NCBI GenBank assembly: GCA_050289385.1
Contig: JBNKFQ010000142.1
Coordinates: 1-23,743, forward strand
Length of the DNA: 23,743 bases
DNA from: JBNKFQ01 sp050289385
GTDB lineage: Bacteria; Pseudomonadota; Gammaproteobacteria; Pseudomonadales; Porticoccaceae
Reading direction: 5' to 3'
Shown here: in pieces, positions 7,507-15,133 of the stretch
Position numbering within the stretch: the stretch's first letter is position 1
Layout: each line of letters starts with the position of its first letter
Translations under genes and position numbers: made by a program
Notes under the pieces: generated by a model
What the model was told of the DNA's origin: nothing
Database searches by the model: none
Seen by the model: the letters and a program-made list of their open reading frames with translations, nothing else

Positions 7507-8535
7507 TCAAACAATCAAACCAGCTTTTCTTAAAGCATCATCAATGACTTTTTTCTGATCAATTGCGGTAAATGGCGTATTGGGTGGTCTCACATGCGTA
7601 TTTTCAATATGCCCCATTTTCATCAAAGCATATTTCATAACTGCGTAAGAAAAATTGTCATGCTCGACACAGCTATACCTGAGAGCTTTATTTATATAAA
7701 AAAGACGTTCACAGACTTTTTGGGTCGCGACCAGATCGTACCTTCCCATAGCATTAACCAGCTCCACATGTAAACCTGCTGCAAAACTACCCGTACCAGA
7801 TATTATTCCATCTGCACCCAGGGCCAGATCCAGCAAGAATCGATCTGTGTGTGTAGTCCAAACGGCAATGTTATTATCCAATTCTTTGATAGAACGAAGG
7901 TTTTCCTCAAAATCAAACGGAGTTCTACAAGCGGCTTTAATCCCAACGACCTGTTGGTTTTCCGCAAGCCTCGCAAGCGTCTCGGTCGAGTAACCAGTTT
8001 GGAAAATTACAACCGGCAAACTGGTTGCACTAAAAACCTCGCTGTATCTGGCAAATGCCCCTCCCCACTGAGCACTCATATCATCACGTGGCGGCATAAC
8101 CAGTACTGCTTGAGCCCCCTCCGCTTGTGCGTCTTTAGCTAGATTTTTCAGGGCGGTTCCACCTGTCTCATCCAATGCCGCTATAATTGGGGTTTTACCA
8201 TTAACAGAAGACACAGCCTCAGCAACCAGCAGACGACGTTCTTCCCTTGTTAACGACAAAATTTCACCTGCACCACCATTTACCAGAATGGCGGTGACAC
8301 CTTCGGTTTGAGACAACACCTCAATATGTCGACGAAAATCCTTTAGAGAGATGTTTATATTTGAATCAAATGGGGTCAGTGCCGCCGGAATTACTCCCCG
8401 CTTTGCTATTATATTGTCACGGCCTGAATTAGCAGAGCTTCTGTTTGACATGGGGTATGCATTTAATGAGCTTCCAGACAGGATTATCCCGGCAGCTTGT
8501 ATTGTGGTGGCCTGTATAAATGTCCTGCGATTCAT
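7507..8535 (-). CDS. Dihydrodipicolinate synthase/N-acetylneuraminate lyase-fold protein with Tat signal
   Basis: The 342-residue product is a class I aldolase-like TIM barrel of the DapA/NAL superfamily. It has VIPAALTPF at the barrel start, GGAGE at 87-91 (the GxxGE loop) and the Schiff-base lysine K200 in VVGIKAACRT. The conserved catalytic Tyr of the LYN motif is replaced by F178 (PVVIFQTGY), although Y182 lies four residues on. The N-terminus NRRTFIQ followed by a weakly hydrophobic stretch is a twin-arginine signal, rare in this cytoplasmic family. The start was chosen because GGAGG precedes this ATG at 6 bases and because it exposes the Tat motif. The substrate cannot be named; it could be a 2-keto-3-deoxy sugar acid or related lyase. 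Neighbours are a SnoaL-like protein and, beyond it, a LytTR two-component pair. Confidence 0.8.
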   Translation of the reverse strand: MNRRTFIQATTIQAAGIILSGSSLNAYPMSNRSSANSGRDNIIAKRGVIPAALTPFDSNINISLKDFRRHIEVLSQTEGVTAILVNGGAGEILSLTREERRLLVAEAVSSVNGKTPIIAALDETGGTALKNLAKDAQAEGAQAVLVMPPRDDMSAQWGGAFARYSEVFSATSLPVVIFQTGYSTETLARLAENQQVVGIKAACRTPFDFEENLRSIKELDNNIAVWTTHTDRFLLDLALGADGIISGTGSFAAGLHVELVNAMGRYDLVATQKVCERLFYINKALRYSCVEHDNFSYAVMKYALMKMGHIENTHVRPPNTPFTAIDQKKVIDDALRKAGLIV

Positions 8536-8644
8536 AAATTCCCTCCAGTTCAAGAGCATTCACTAAATGGCAGTCAACGTTGATTGCCATGAAATATAAC
8601 TTGTTTGCCAAAACGAAAGCATAGCGCGATTCTATTAAAGTCTC

Positions 8645-9139
8645 TTAAAACATCGTATTATCGTTCAGCGATTTTTCTGGTACGGGCTGCCCTACCCCCC
8701 AATGCTCAACAATTTTTCCCTCTTTCATTCGAAAAATGTGGATGGCGGCACCACCAAGGGAATCAGGTGTGAATTTGACGTGTAGATGGAGCCAAACAAG
8801 ATCACCTTCGGAAGCGGTTCGTTTAATAGACATTGAAAGTTCCGGATATTTCTTATATCGGCTTGCAAACAAGCTTAATAACGCATCTCGCCCATCCTTT
8901 ATGTGTGGTGCATGCTCAATAAAGTTTTCGCTATAGCATTCATTACGCAAAATATCTATTCGACGCGAGGACTCAAGATCAGGTCGGTTTTCGAGGATAT
9001 CCATACAATATATCGCCTTCTCCAGGTTCGATACCTCCAAAGCGCTGTACTGACTTTCACTCGCCTGGCACGCTAGAGCCACTATTGCCCCCAAGAAGAC
9101 AAAAAATCCGTGTTTGAAAGTTTTACATCGAATACTCAT
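8645..9139 (-). CDS. SnoaL-like (NTF2-fold) secreted protein
   Basis: The 164-residue protein carries an N-terminal signal (FKHGFFVFLGAIVALACQAS). After it comes an NTF2-like domain of the COG4922 SnoaL-like type: NFIEHAPHIKDGRDALLSLF, then DLVWLHLHVKF and the closing IFRMKEGKIVEHWGVGQPVP. The HW near the end is a hallmark of this group. Such proteins are cone-shaped alpha+beta barrels annotated as putative aldol-condensation enzymes, mostly without tested activity. Cleavage could be Sec type I after ACQA. The cysteine in ALAC is not a good lipobox. AGGAG 9 bases upstream supports this ATG over upstream starts. It lies upstream of the DapA-fold gene on the same strand with a gap of 109 bases, possibly one unit. 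Confidence 0.75.
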   Translation of the reverse strand: MSIRCKTFKHGFFVFLGAIVALACQASESQYSALEVSNLEKAIYCMDILENRPDLESSRRIDILRNECYSENFIEHAPHIKDGRDALLSLFASRYKKYPELSMSIKRTASEGDLVWLHLHVKFTPDSLGGAAIHIFRMKEGKIVEHWGVGQPVPEKSLNDNTMF

Positions 9140-9255
9140 GCACCTTTTCTCCTGTTTGAGCATATCGTTGCGGGGTAGAATACGAGATAGATAACTCTGA
9201 GAGTAATAATTGAGGTAGAGCGAATCACTAACGAGATGAAGCGAATGCCTTACGG

Positions 9256-9390
9256 GCACCTCTAAAAATTCACTTTTCCCGCGATTGCGGCGTCGGTGCC
9301 GTGCTCGAATCCTCTTGTATGCCTATACACTGCGGATCTCCGCGCGACACTTCCTTGCACTCATCGGCAAAATTGAATTTTTAGAGGTGC
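9256..9390. repeat. MITE with 17-bp perfect terminal inverted repeats
   Basis: GCACCTCTAAAAATTCA at 9256-9272 is the exact reverse complement of 9374-9390. Similarity continues inward with interruptions (TTTT, then CCG), so the ends could pair over about 25-35 bases. The 135-bp unit has no coding capacity and lies between the response-regulator stop codon and the SnoaL-like gene. It looks like a miniature inverted-repeat element. On the minus strand it may also act as a stem-loop ending two-component transcripts. No clear target duplication was seen. Confidence 0.85.
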
Positions 9391-9423
9391 TCTTAATACA
9401 AAATTTTTATTTAACGGCGAGAA

Positions 9424-10230
9424 TCAGATGATATGCTTTATTCTGTCCTTGTAACTGCGACTCATTTTAAGCTGTGAACCATCTTTCAACGTCAGGAAAT
9501 ACTCACCGTTTAAATGAGAATTGACTTTTTCAACTCTATCCAGGTTCACAATCGTAGAACGATGAATTCGCTGAAAGGTAGTCGGGTGTAGTTTAGCTTC
9601 AAGCTCCTTCATCGTACTTCGAAGAATATGAACCTGGTCGCAGGCATGAATACACATATAGTCACCGGCAGCTTCAATCCAGTCTATATCTTTACATGGC
9701 ACCAGAATAGTTTCTCCGTTATTCTTGATGGGAATTTTTTCCGGATAGTTATTCGCATTAAAGCCACCGTTTTTCAGTAGCTCGCTTACACGATCTCGGG
9801 CTTCTCCTGTGATATTGGCAATCAGATCCATCAACTGTTGCTTGTCACTCAACACGCCCTGATTGGTCAAACGAGAACGAACCCTGTCAACAGCCAACCG
9901 CAGGCGTTTATCTTCCACAGGCTTTAACACATAATCCACCGCATGGACTTCAAAGGCATCAACCGCGTATTGATCAAAAGCGGTAACAAAAACCACTAAC
10001 CCCATATTATCCGCTTGCATGCGTCTCACCACTTCAAAACCATCCATGCCAGGCATTTCTATATCGAGAAATATCAGGTTTGGCTCCAGCTCATTAATCA
10101 ATTCCAAAGCTTCAGAACCATTTGCACACTCACCGACAATTTCAACATCTTCATACTTTTCCAGCCTCAACACCAAACCCAGTCTGGCAAGAGGTTCATC
10201 ATCAACAATCAATGCACGTATCTTGTTCAT
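9424..10230 (-). CDS. LytTR-family response regulator
   Basis: The 268-residue protein has a receiver domain (about 1-120) with the acidic pair D10/D11, phosphoacceptor D56 in FLDIEMPGMDG, T83 in FVTAFDQYAV and K103 in VLKPVE. A linker and a C-terminal LytTR DNA-binding domain follow (about 165-268), with KDIDWIEAAGDYMCIH and FQRIHRSTIVNLDRVEKV. The family binds pairs of short direct repeats in promoters as a dimer. Its ATG overlaps the histidine kinase stop by 4 bases (ATGA), so the pair is translationally coupled. Its targets are unknown. The nearest candidates are the secreted-protein genes on the same strand just beyond the MITE. Confidence 0.93.
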   Translation of the reverse strand: MNKIRALIVDDEPLARLGLVLRLEKYEDVEIVGECANGSEALELINELEPNLIFLDIEMPGMDGFEVVRRMQADNMGLVVFVTAFDQYAVDAFEVHAVDYVLKPVEDKRLRLAVDRVRSRLTNQGVLSDKQQLMDLIANITGEARDRVSELLKNGGFNANNYPEKIPIKNNGETILVPCKDIDWIEAAGDYMCIHACDQVHILRSTMKELEAKLHPTTFQRIHRSTIVNLDRVEKVNSHLNGEYFLTLKDGSQLKMSRSYKDRIKHII

Positions 10231-11309
10231 GTTCGAGCGACCTCATAAGGCAGCCTTATACTGATCTGTAACCCGGCAGCCTGATTACCGGAAGATTCCA
10301 GGTTGGAAATATTGAAAGAATGCCTGTCACCATAAAGCTCTTTTAGTCGCTCCCTGGTATTGCGAATACCCACACCTCTGCCGGGCGCCAGCTCCCCGTT
10401 AATTAAATCAACACCTGGACCTGTATCCCTGAGTTCAAGCAACAATTCATTCGCAAATACTTTGGCACGCAGACGGATAGTACCGCCATCCTCCGATTTC
10501 GCAATTGCGTATTTCACAGAGTTTTCCACCAACGGCTGCAGAATTAAACTCGGCACCAACGCACTTTTGGCCTGTTCTTCCACCTGAAAATCCAGATTTA
10601 ACCTGTCGGCAAAACGGACCTTTTCAATCCCTAAATACAGCTCGAGAGTTGTTATTTCCTTTTCCAGAGTCACTTTTTGCAGAGGGTCATTATCCAATGA
10701 ATAGCGCAGAAATTCAGACAGACGAACAATCATTTCATCCACTCGTTCTTTCTGATCATTCAAATTTAATGTAGATATGGCATTCAGTGTATTAAACAGG
10801 AAGTGAGGGTTTAATTGATAACGGAGCATTTTAAGCTGGGCTTCATGGGCCAGAGAAGTAGCTTTGAGAGCCCTCTGGCTCGCCTCTTGCATACCTTGAT
10901 AGAACTTTATACCAAAATACAGGCAGCTCCAGCTGATGAACACATAATGAGTATAAGAAACACCCCAAAACAGGCTACGCCAGTTTGTAAGATCATAGTT
11001 ACCCAGAGTGTACCAATGCAGCACACTGCGCAGTGGAACCCACAATAAACTGCAGATATATGAAGCGGCTAATACGACTATAATTCTGACGACCAGATTT
11101 GAGTCCCACACTCGCCGATAGATAAAACGAAGTGGGTAGGTAATAACAAACCCCCAGACAGAAAGCACGGCGATAGCCGAATAATACGCTGGCGGTTTTC
11201 CCGCATAAAACACACTCACCAAGTGCGCAAGACCATAGCCCGCCCAGCCAAACGCATTCAGCACCAGAAACTGGACGTTTCGATTGTCTTTAAATCGTTG
11301 CAATTGCAT
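10227..11309 (-). CDS. LytS/YehU-type sensor histidine kinase
   Basis: This 360-residue kinase has four probable membrane helices in the first 135 residues and a short cytoplasmic coiled segment. The His_kinase domain has phosphoacceptor H169 in YQLNPHFLFNTLNAIS. The ATPase domain carries N263 in LQPLVENSVKYA, the G1 box DTGPG at 295-299 and the G2 box GRGVGIRN at 310-317. It lacks PAS, GAF or 5TM-Lyt sensor domains, so the signal is probably sensed in or near the membrane. It phosphorylates the LytTR regulator encoded immediately downstream with a 4-base overlap. This membrane-helix plus HisKA_7TM-less layout is common in marine gammaproteobacteria and Bacteroidetes. Confidence 0.92.
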   Translation of the reverse strand: MQLQRFKDNRNVQFLVLNAFGWAGYGLAHLVSVFYAGKPPAYYSAIAVLSVWGFVITYPLRFIYRRVWDSNLVVRIIVVLAASYICSLLWVPLRSVLHWYTLGNYDLTNWRSLFWGVSYTHYVFISWSCLYFGIKFYQGMQEASQRALKATSLAHEAQLKMLRYQLNPHFLFNTLNAISTLNLNDQKERVDEMIVRLSEFLRYSLDNDPLQKVTLEKEITTLELYLGIEKVRFADRLNLDFQVEEQAKSALVPSLILQPLVENSVKYAIAKSEDGGTIRLRAKVFANELLLELRDTGPGVDLINGELAPGRGVGIRNTRERLKELYGDRHSFNISNLESSGNQAAGLQISIRLPYEVART

Positions 11310-11413
11310 AGATTGTTCAGTATAGCGGAAGTCAATTACAAGGATCTCTCATTTCGTCGTGCTTATCCTTCGGCTGGTCGAACAAACTTTATTCGCTATT
11401 CTTATGGTTTGGG

Positions 11414-11896
11414 TCAGTGCGAATTATTTTGCAACTTTTGCCGTTCTTCTCCCTGTTTGAGTTTATGTTGCTCGGAAATCAAATAGGTGTGAATCGCTTC
11501 TACGTCTTCCTCTGTGAGCACATCTGCAAAACTCGCCATTCCGCCATAGGGAAAAGTGCCATTGTGGACAATCTGTTGAAACGCCTCATGAGTGGCCGCC
11601 AGCATTCTATCAAGGCTGGGGTACACTGATCGCGTCTCGCCAAGACCGCCGTGGCAACCTAAACAATAGCTTGCAAACAACTGTTTTCCCTTTTCCAGTT
11701 GCGGTTCATCGGCCTGTAGAGGTGGGGACTCGGAAACTGCCAGCGGGGCAGTTGCCGGTGGCAGAGGCACGGGACCGGCGCCCAGTTTAAAGGTCAGGAT
11801 TCGACCTGTATTGCGATATTTATAGGGTGCTGTTCCCCTGGGGTACGTCCTTGCCATCGCACCGCCACAACCAGTCATCACAGCAATGTACTGATC
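11414..11896 (-). pseudogene. PQQ-dependent quinohemoprotein dehydrogenase, C-terminal fragment with cytochrome c domain
   Basis: The frame opens at DQYIAVMTGCGGA, the last blade of a PQQ beta-propeller alcohol dehydrogenase, and runs into ARTYPRGTAP and GRILTFKLGAGPVPLPP. It then reaches a cytochrome c domain with the heme site CLGCH and a probable axial Met in YGGMASFADVL. Whole enzymes of this type have about 650-750 residues and a signal peptide; here only about 160 C-terminal residues exist. The frame closes with a stop just upstream of 11897 and no start or signal peptide is present. It is therefore a truncated gene, cut exactly where an opposite-strand transglutaminase fragment begins. 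A short leaderless product could be made but would not be exported or take up heme. Confidence 0.85.
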
Positions 11897-12151
11897 TGTT
11901 TACACGGTTTGAACGCGGTGTATCTGGCTGACCACGGCTGGTATCGAATAGACCCCAGGGGAAACCAACCGGGCGTAACAGCGGGTTTTTGCCCTCCTGC
12001 AGAAAAAATCGCTTTCAGCCCGGAAACAAAAGGAGAGGCCGACGTGCCCGAAATATGGGCCATACCCTTACCCAACGTGACAGCAGCACTTGAAAACAAT
12101 CATGACGTTCAACAAGTCGCCGAAAATTTACCTGACATTTTATTGCTTTGA
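11888..12151 (+). pseudogene. Transglutaminase-like family protein, C-terminal fragment
   Basis: The peptide VLICLHGLNAVYLADHGWYR, then IDPRGNQPGVTAGFCPP, EKIAFSPET and EIWAIPLPNVTAALE, is the C-terminal third of a bacterial transglutaminase-like protein. The His of LHGLNA and the Asp of IDPRGN are the second and third members of the catalytic triad. The N-terminal part with the catalytic Cys is missing, and upstream bases belong to the opposite-strand quinohemoprotein fragment. The two fragments meet head to head within about 11882-11905. No ribosome-binding site or start is visible. It is almost certainly non-functional. Confidence 0.75.
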
Positions 12152-12187
12152 TCTCATATTGTTTCTCGCAACGACACTCCGCCCGCC

Positions 12188-12222
12188 TTCCAACTTCCAA
12201 CTTCCAACTTCCAACTTCCAAC
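12188..12222 (-). repeat. Heptamer array A: five TTCCAAC (reverse of GTTGGAA)
   Basis: Five perfect, contiguous copies of TTCCAAC. On the minus strand the unit reads GTTGGAA, identical to the array behind the E1 gene at 18477-18511, but in the opposite orientation. Only one arm is present here. It begins 36 bases after the stop of the transglutaminase fragment. Confidence 0.9.
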
Positions 12223-12371
12223 TCCAAGATCATGGCACTCGAATATTACCAACAGCAATAAAAGCCTTATTCCGTTATAACCATTAATCCTTATAACTAT
12301 AAATTATGTAAAAAACTGTAAAAAAAAAAGGGCCTCTTTGTTATTTCAAGCGTTGTATATATCCAGGAGCC

Positions 12372-12415
12372 ATGTTTTGAGATTGAATGTTTTGAGATTG
12401 AATGTTTTGAGATGG
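12372..12415. repeat. 15-bp tandem repeat, about 2.7 copies
   Basis: ATGTTTTGAGATTGA at 12372-12386 is repeated exactly at 12387-12401, followed by a partial copy to about 12415. The unit differs from the heptamer family. It is not in a gene. Confidence 0.85.
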
Positions 12416-12536
12416 AAAGTGTCAGGTGGAAAACTTTGAGTTGGGAACGACTGGTTCACCAAATCAAGTTCGCCAAACAAATTCACCGAGATCAGAAGTT
12501 GGCTGGACAAAAAGCTGTATGCGAGAGAGCAAGACA

Positions 12537-12698
12537 ATGAGTATCTTTGAACTGACTGCCGTCCTGAACCACTACAAGATAACCAATGTAGTGAAAAACG
12601 GACATGTATTGGCAAGAGCCAAAGACCAGGTAAGCAATGGCTGGGTTGATGTTACCGGCTGGAGCAGGCTACAGATGGCGGCCTGGTTGAACAGCTAA
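12537..12698 (+). CDS. Small hypothetical protein, 53 residues
   Basis: A short reading frame begins MSIFELTAVLNHYKITNVV and ends with WVDVTGWSRLQMAAWLNS. The tail (D-V-T-G-W-S-x-x-Q-x-x-x-W-L) recalls small uncharacterised proteins seen around mobile elements and prophages, from memory only. The ATG is preceded by a purine-rich GAGAGAGCAAGA. Upstream in-frame codons include repeat sequence, so a longer start is unlikely. The composition looks coding and the protein is compact without membrane segments. Function unknown. Confidence 0.5.
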   Translation: MSIFELTAVLNHYKITNVVKNGHVLARAKDQVSNGWVDVTGWSRLQMAAWLNS

Positions 12699-12730
12699 AC
12701 GTTCAACCCGCCACCTCCAGACACGCCTCT

Positions 12731-12758
12731 TTCAGGCACCCTTGTTCAGGCACCCTTG
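12731..12758. repeat. 14-bp direct repeat, two copies
   Basis: TTCAGGCACCCTTG occurs twice in tandem at 12731-12744 and 12745-12758. The second copy continues into TTGCCTG, so CAGGC/GCCTG can form a small stem. It lies downstream of both the 53-residue gene and the minus-strand aminotransferase gene. Confidence 0.8.
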
Positions 12759-12791
12759 TTGCCTGACACCCCGCGCATAACACTGCACAGG

Positions 12792-12815
12792 TAAGGCAAG
12801 TATGAATCTGCCTTA
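12792..12815 (-). terminator. Possible terminator hairpin of the aminotransferase unit
   Basis: TAAGGCA and TGCCTTA form a 7-bp stem with a 10-base loop, 4 bases past the aminotransferase stop on the minus strand. No T-run follows, so intrinsic termination is doubtful. It may protect the mRNA 3' end instead. Confidence 0.3.
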
Positions 12816-12819
12816 CACC

Positions 12820-14028
12820 TTACAGCACCTTTGCAACAGACTCGGCAAAGTAGTCCATATTTGCGTCGTTCAGTCCAGCCACATTAATACGGCTGGAACC
12901 CACCATATAGATGCTGAACTCATCTTTCAGACGCTTCACCTGCTGCTCGGAAATCCCCAGAAAAGAGAACATGCCAAACTGTTTTTGAATAAAGCTGAAA
13001 TCGGCATCGTCAATGCCGGCCTGACGACACGCTGCATTAAGTTTTTCCACCGCCTGCGCACGCAGGCCGTTGATGCGGTTACGCATTTCGGTAACTTCCT
13101 GCTCCCACTCCAACCTGAGGTCATCAGACTCAAGAATAGTGGCAACAATAGCTGCACCGTGAGCTGGCGGCATGGAGTAAATACCCCGAGCCACGTTAAT
13201 CAACTGGCTACCGACCGCTTCCGCACTCTTCGCCGATTCCGCAATAACCAGCAACAAACCCACACGTTCGCGGTAGAGCCCGAAATTTTTGGAACAGGAC
13301 ACCGATACAAACATCTCCGGCACACGCTGGGCCAGCAGCCTCAAACCGGCGGCATCTTCCTCAAGGCCAGCGCCAAATCCCTGGTAGGCCATATCCACAA
13401 AAGGCACCAGGCCTTTTTCCACACACAATTCAGCAACGGCAGCCCACTGCTCCAGATTGAGATCTGCGCCACAGGGGTTGTGACAGCAGGCATGTAATAG
13501 CAGTACATCTCCCGCCTGCCCGTCCTTTGCCAGCGCGGCAACCATTTCCTCAAACCGCACCGCGCAATTTTCGCGATCGTAATAAGGGTACTCCCTGATC
13601 TGCAAACCGGCTTCGCCAAACAGCGGCACGTGATTGGCCCAGGTGGGGTTGCTCATCCAGATAGTGGCGCCCGGTCTGGCTCTGTTGATCAACTCACCAC
13701 CCAACCGCAATGCGCCACAACCACCAGGTGCCTGTATTGAGCTGACCCGATTTTCCAACAACGCAGGATGATCGTCACCCAGAGCCAGTTTGCGCATTTC
13801 AGCATTAAAGGTTTGATCGCCAGGACCACCAATATACGATTTGGTTTTCTCATTTTGCAGACGATATTTTTCTGCGGTCTTGACTGCTGTAAGAATGGGC
13901 GTTTCACCCTCTGCCGTTTTGTAAACACCCACACCGAGATCCACTTTGTCGGGATTGGTGTCTGCAAGGAATTGACCCATCAGGCCGAGAATAGGATCTT
14001 GTGGCAGTATCTGCAGTGATTCGAACAT
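12820..14028 (-). CDS. Aromatic/aspartate-type amino acid aminotransferase (class I)
   Basis: The 402-residue protein is a close member of the AspC/TyrB/PhhC group of PLP transaminases. PLP lysine K247 is in VSVSCSKNFGLYRERVG. Other cofactor residues are W130 (NPTWANH), N184 (HNPCG), D212 and Y215 (VDMAYQGF). Carboxylate-binding arginines are R281 (ARGIYSMPPAHG) and R380 (SSRINVAGL). It exchanges amino groups between aspartate or aromatic amino acids and 2-oxoglutarate. The gene is last in a minus-strand series behind paaX, which makes phenylalanine/phenylpyruvate the likely substrate pair, as with PhhC. Sequence alone cannot separate aspartate from aromatic specificity. The ATG chosen matches family length (E. 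coli AspC 396). A longer reading adds 28 unmatched residues. Confidence 0.88.
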   Translation of the reverse strand: MFESLQILPQDPILGLMGQFLADTNPDKVDLGVGVYKTAEGETPILTAVKTAEKYRLQNEKTKSYIGGPGDQTFNAEMRKLALGDDHPALLENRVSSIQAPGGCGALRLGGELINRARPGATIWMSNPTWANHVPLFGEAGLQIREYPYYDRENCAVRFEEMVAALAKDGQAGDVLLLHACCHNPCGADLNLEQWAAVAELCVEKGLVPFVDMAYQGFGAGLEEDAAGLRLLAQRVPEMFVSVSCSKNFGLYRERVGLLLVIAESAKSAEAVGSQLINVARGIYSMPPAHGAAIVATILESDDLRLEWEQEVTEMRNRINGLRAQAVEKLNAACRQAGIDDADFSFIQKQFGMFSFLGISEQQVKRLKDEFSIYMVGSSRINVAGLNDANMDYFAESVAKVL

Positions 14029-14140
14029 CGTCTTGTTTCCGCTATAGCTGGAGTGAATGAATGGAAACACTATTGTAGTATGGAATGTGTCTGGTGTAAT
14101 GGGTTTGTACAATTCCAGGCAAAATTTTTAAGGTCAAACC

Positions 14141-15085
14141 TCAAGCGTCAGTTTTTTCCAGCCCCCCAAAACGCGCGAAGTAATCGCTGCCTGCGAACGG
14201 CAACAGCCCACTGACCGTTTCCATTTCCGTGGTTACAAATTCTTCCGCTTTGCCGTGTATGCCCCGGTACAAGTTGGCAGTTAAATTGTGTGCATCGCGC
14301 CCAACCCAGGCAACCGGCAACATTGACTGTGGTAATTCAGCGTCTTTGAGTAACAAACGCCGATAGTCGTGAATCAGCAGGGTGCGCAATTGAAACGCTT
14401 GTTCAGGTGTAAATACGGCGCCGCATTTGAGCAAGTCATATAAAGGCTGAAACCGTTCCAGCAAAGCGTGATACTGGCGTTGCAACTGCGCGAGGTCCCA
14501 ACATTCAAACACCATGTGACGCAACTGTTGCGCCGACACCATATCGTCGGGCTGACTGCGCATAATCACCACCTGATCCTGCACTTTCAGTTCGCCCAGA
14601 GTTTCATCCAGAGACAAACGCTCGGCTCCCGGCTTGACCATTACCCCTGGGAACAGCCCACCAAATCCCAACCAGCTCAGTTCGCGACGCAGCGATTCGC
14701 GCTGTTTTTCCGGCACCGCATTCAGGTACACAAACAGCCAGTCACCTTCCGAACAAGTGTGTTCAGCCGCATAAATACGTCGCGCCGCTTTTTCGTAATG
14801 ACGCAATCCCGGTTCAGTAAAACTGTAAAAACTTTTGCGCCCAACCTGAAAAGATTCGAGCCAGTCGTCCTGCACCAGGCGATACACGGCGGTTCGCACC
14901 AGCCGTTCATTCAGGCCAAACGGTTCCAGTGCTTTTATCACACTGCCCAGCCAGACCGTATTGCCATGCTGGGAAATCGTATCGCCAAACACAGTGACAA
15001 TCAGCGACCCGGCGCGCAGTGGACGACGCCGGGTAAAATTCACCAGCAACTGCTCCAGTTGCTTATTTATCGTTGTTTTTGTCAT
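14141..15085 (-). CDS. paaX: Phenylacetic acid degradation operon repressor PaaX
   Basis: This transcription factor of about 314 residues opens with a winged-helix PaaX domain. The segments are TVFGDTISQHGNTVWLGSV, LNERLVRTAVYRLVQDDWLE and VGRKSFYSFTEPG. A middle domain follows with GDWLFVYLNAVPEKQRESLR and WLGFGGLFPGVMVKP. A C-terminal PaaX_C part contains LRTLLIHDYRRLLLKDAELP. The family represses paa operons and releases DNA on binding phenylacetyl-CoA. It lies 48 bases behind a DUF6491 lipoprotein gene and 112 bases ahead of the aminotransferase, so repressor and aminotransferase probably share a transcript. The window also has paaZ, paaG and paaH. A GTG start 15 bases upstream (15100) is an alternative; neither has a strong ribosome-binding site. 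Confidence 0.92.
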   Translation of the reverse strand: MTKTTINKQLEQLLVNFTRRRPLRAGSLIVTVFGDTISQHGNTVWLGSVIKALEPFGLNERLVRTAVYRLVQDDWLESFQVGRKSFYSFTEPGLRHYEKAARRIYAAEHTCSEGDWLFVYLNAVPEKQRESLRRELSWLGFGGLFPGVMVKPGAERLSLDETLGELKVQDQVVIMRSQPDDMVSAQQLRHMVFECWDLAQLQRQYHALLERFQPLYDLLKCGAVFTPEQAFQLRTLLIHDYRRLLLKDAELPQSMLPVAWVGRDAHNLTANLYRGIHGKAEEFVTTEMETVSGLLPFAGSDYFARFGGLEKTDA

Positions 15086-15133
15086 TTTTATATCGACCAC
15101 ATATCAAAATTCAGCAACTTGCCAGGACCATAG

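Larger units (their letters stand above)
12152..12536. other. Repeat-rich intergenic stretch
   Basis: No gene is recognised in these 385 bases. They hold a heptamer array (12188-12222), an AT-rich inverted repeat GTTATAA/TTATAAC at 12274-12280 and 12291-12297, an A-rich run near 12310-12330, and a 15-bp tandem repeat (12372-12415). The inverted repeat could be an operator, but nothing shows its target. Confidence 0.5.

Noticed and set aside
9060..9139. SnoaL-like protein as a lipoprotein
   Set aside because: The ALAC before the cysteine does not fit the lipobox well; Sec cleavage is as likely.
12015..12233. Minus-strand frame with EVGSWKLEVG repeats
   Set aside because: Product of the TTCCAAC array and antisense of the transglutaminase fragment; no independent evidence of coding.
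12310..12345. A-rich run followed by GGGCCTCTTTG as an intrinsic terminator
   Set aside because: No adequate stem adjoins the run on either strand.
14010..14028. TGATTCGAACAT resembling a PaaX operator half (TGATTCG)
   Set aside because: It overlaps the first codons of the aminotransferase and only the TGATTCG core matches; probably chance without support from a second site.
12820..14028. Assigning the aminotransferase the symbol tyrB, aspC or phhC
   Set aside because: Catalytic residues are shared by all three; context favours aromatic substrates but sequence alone does not decide.
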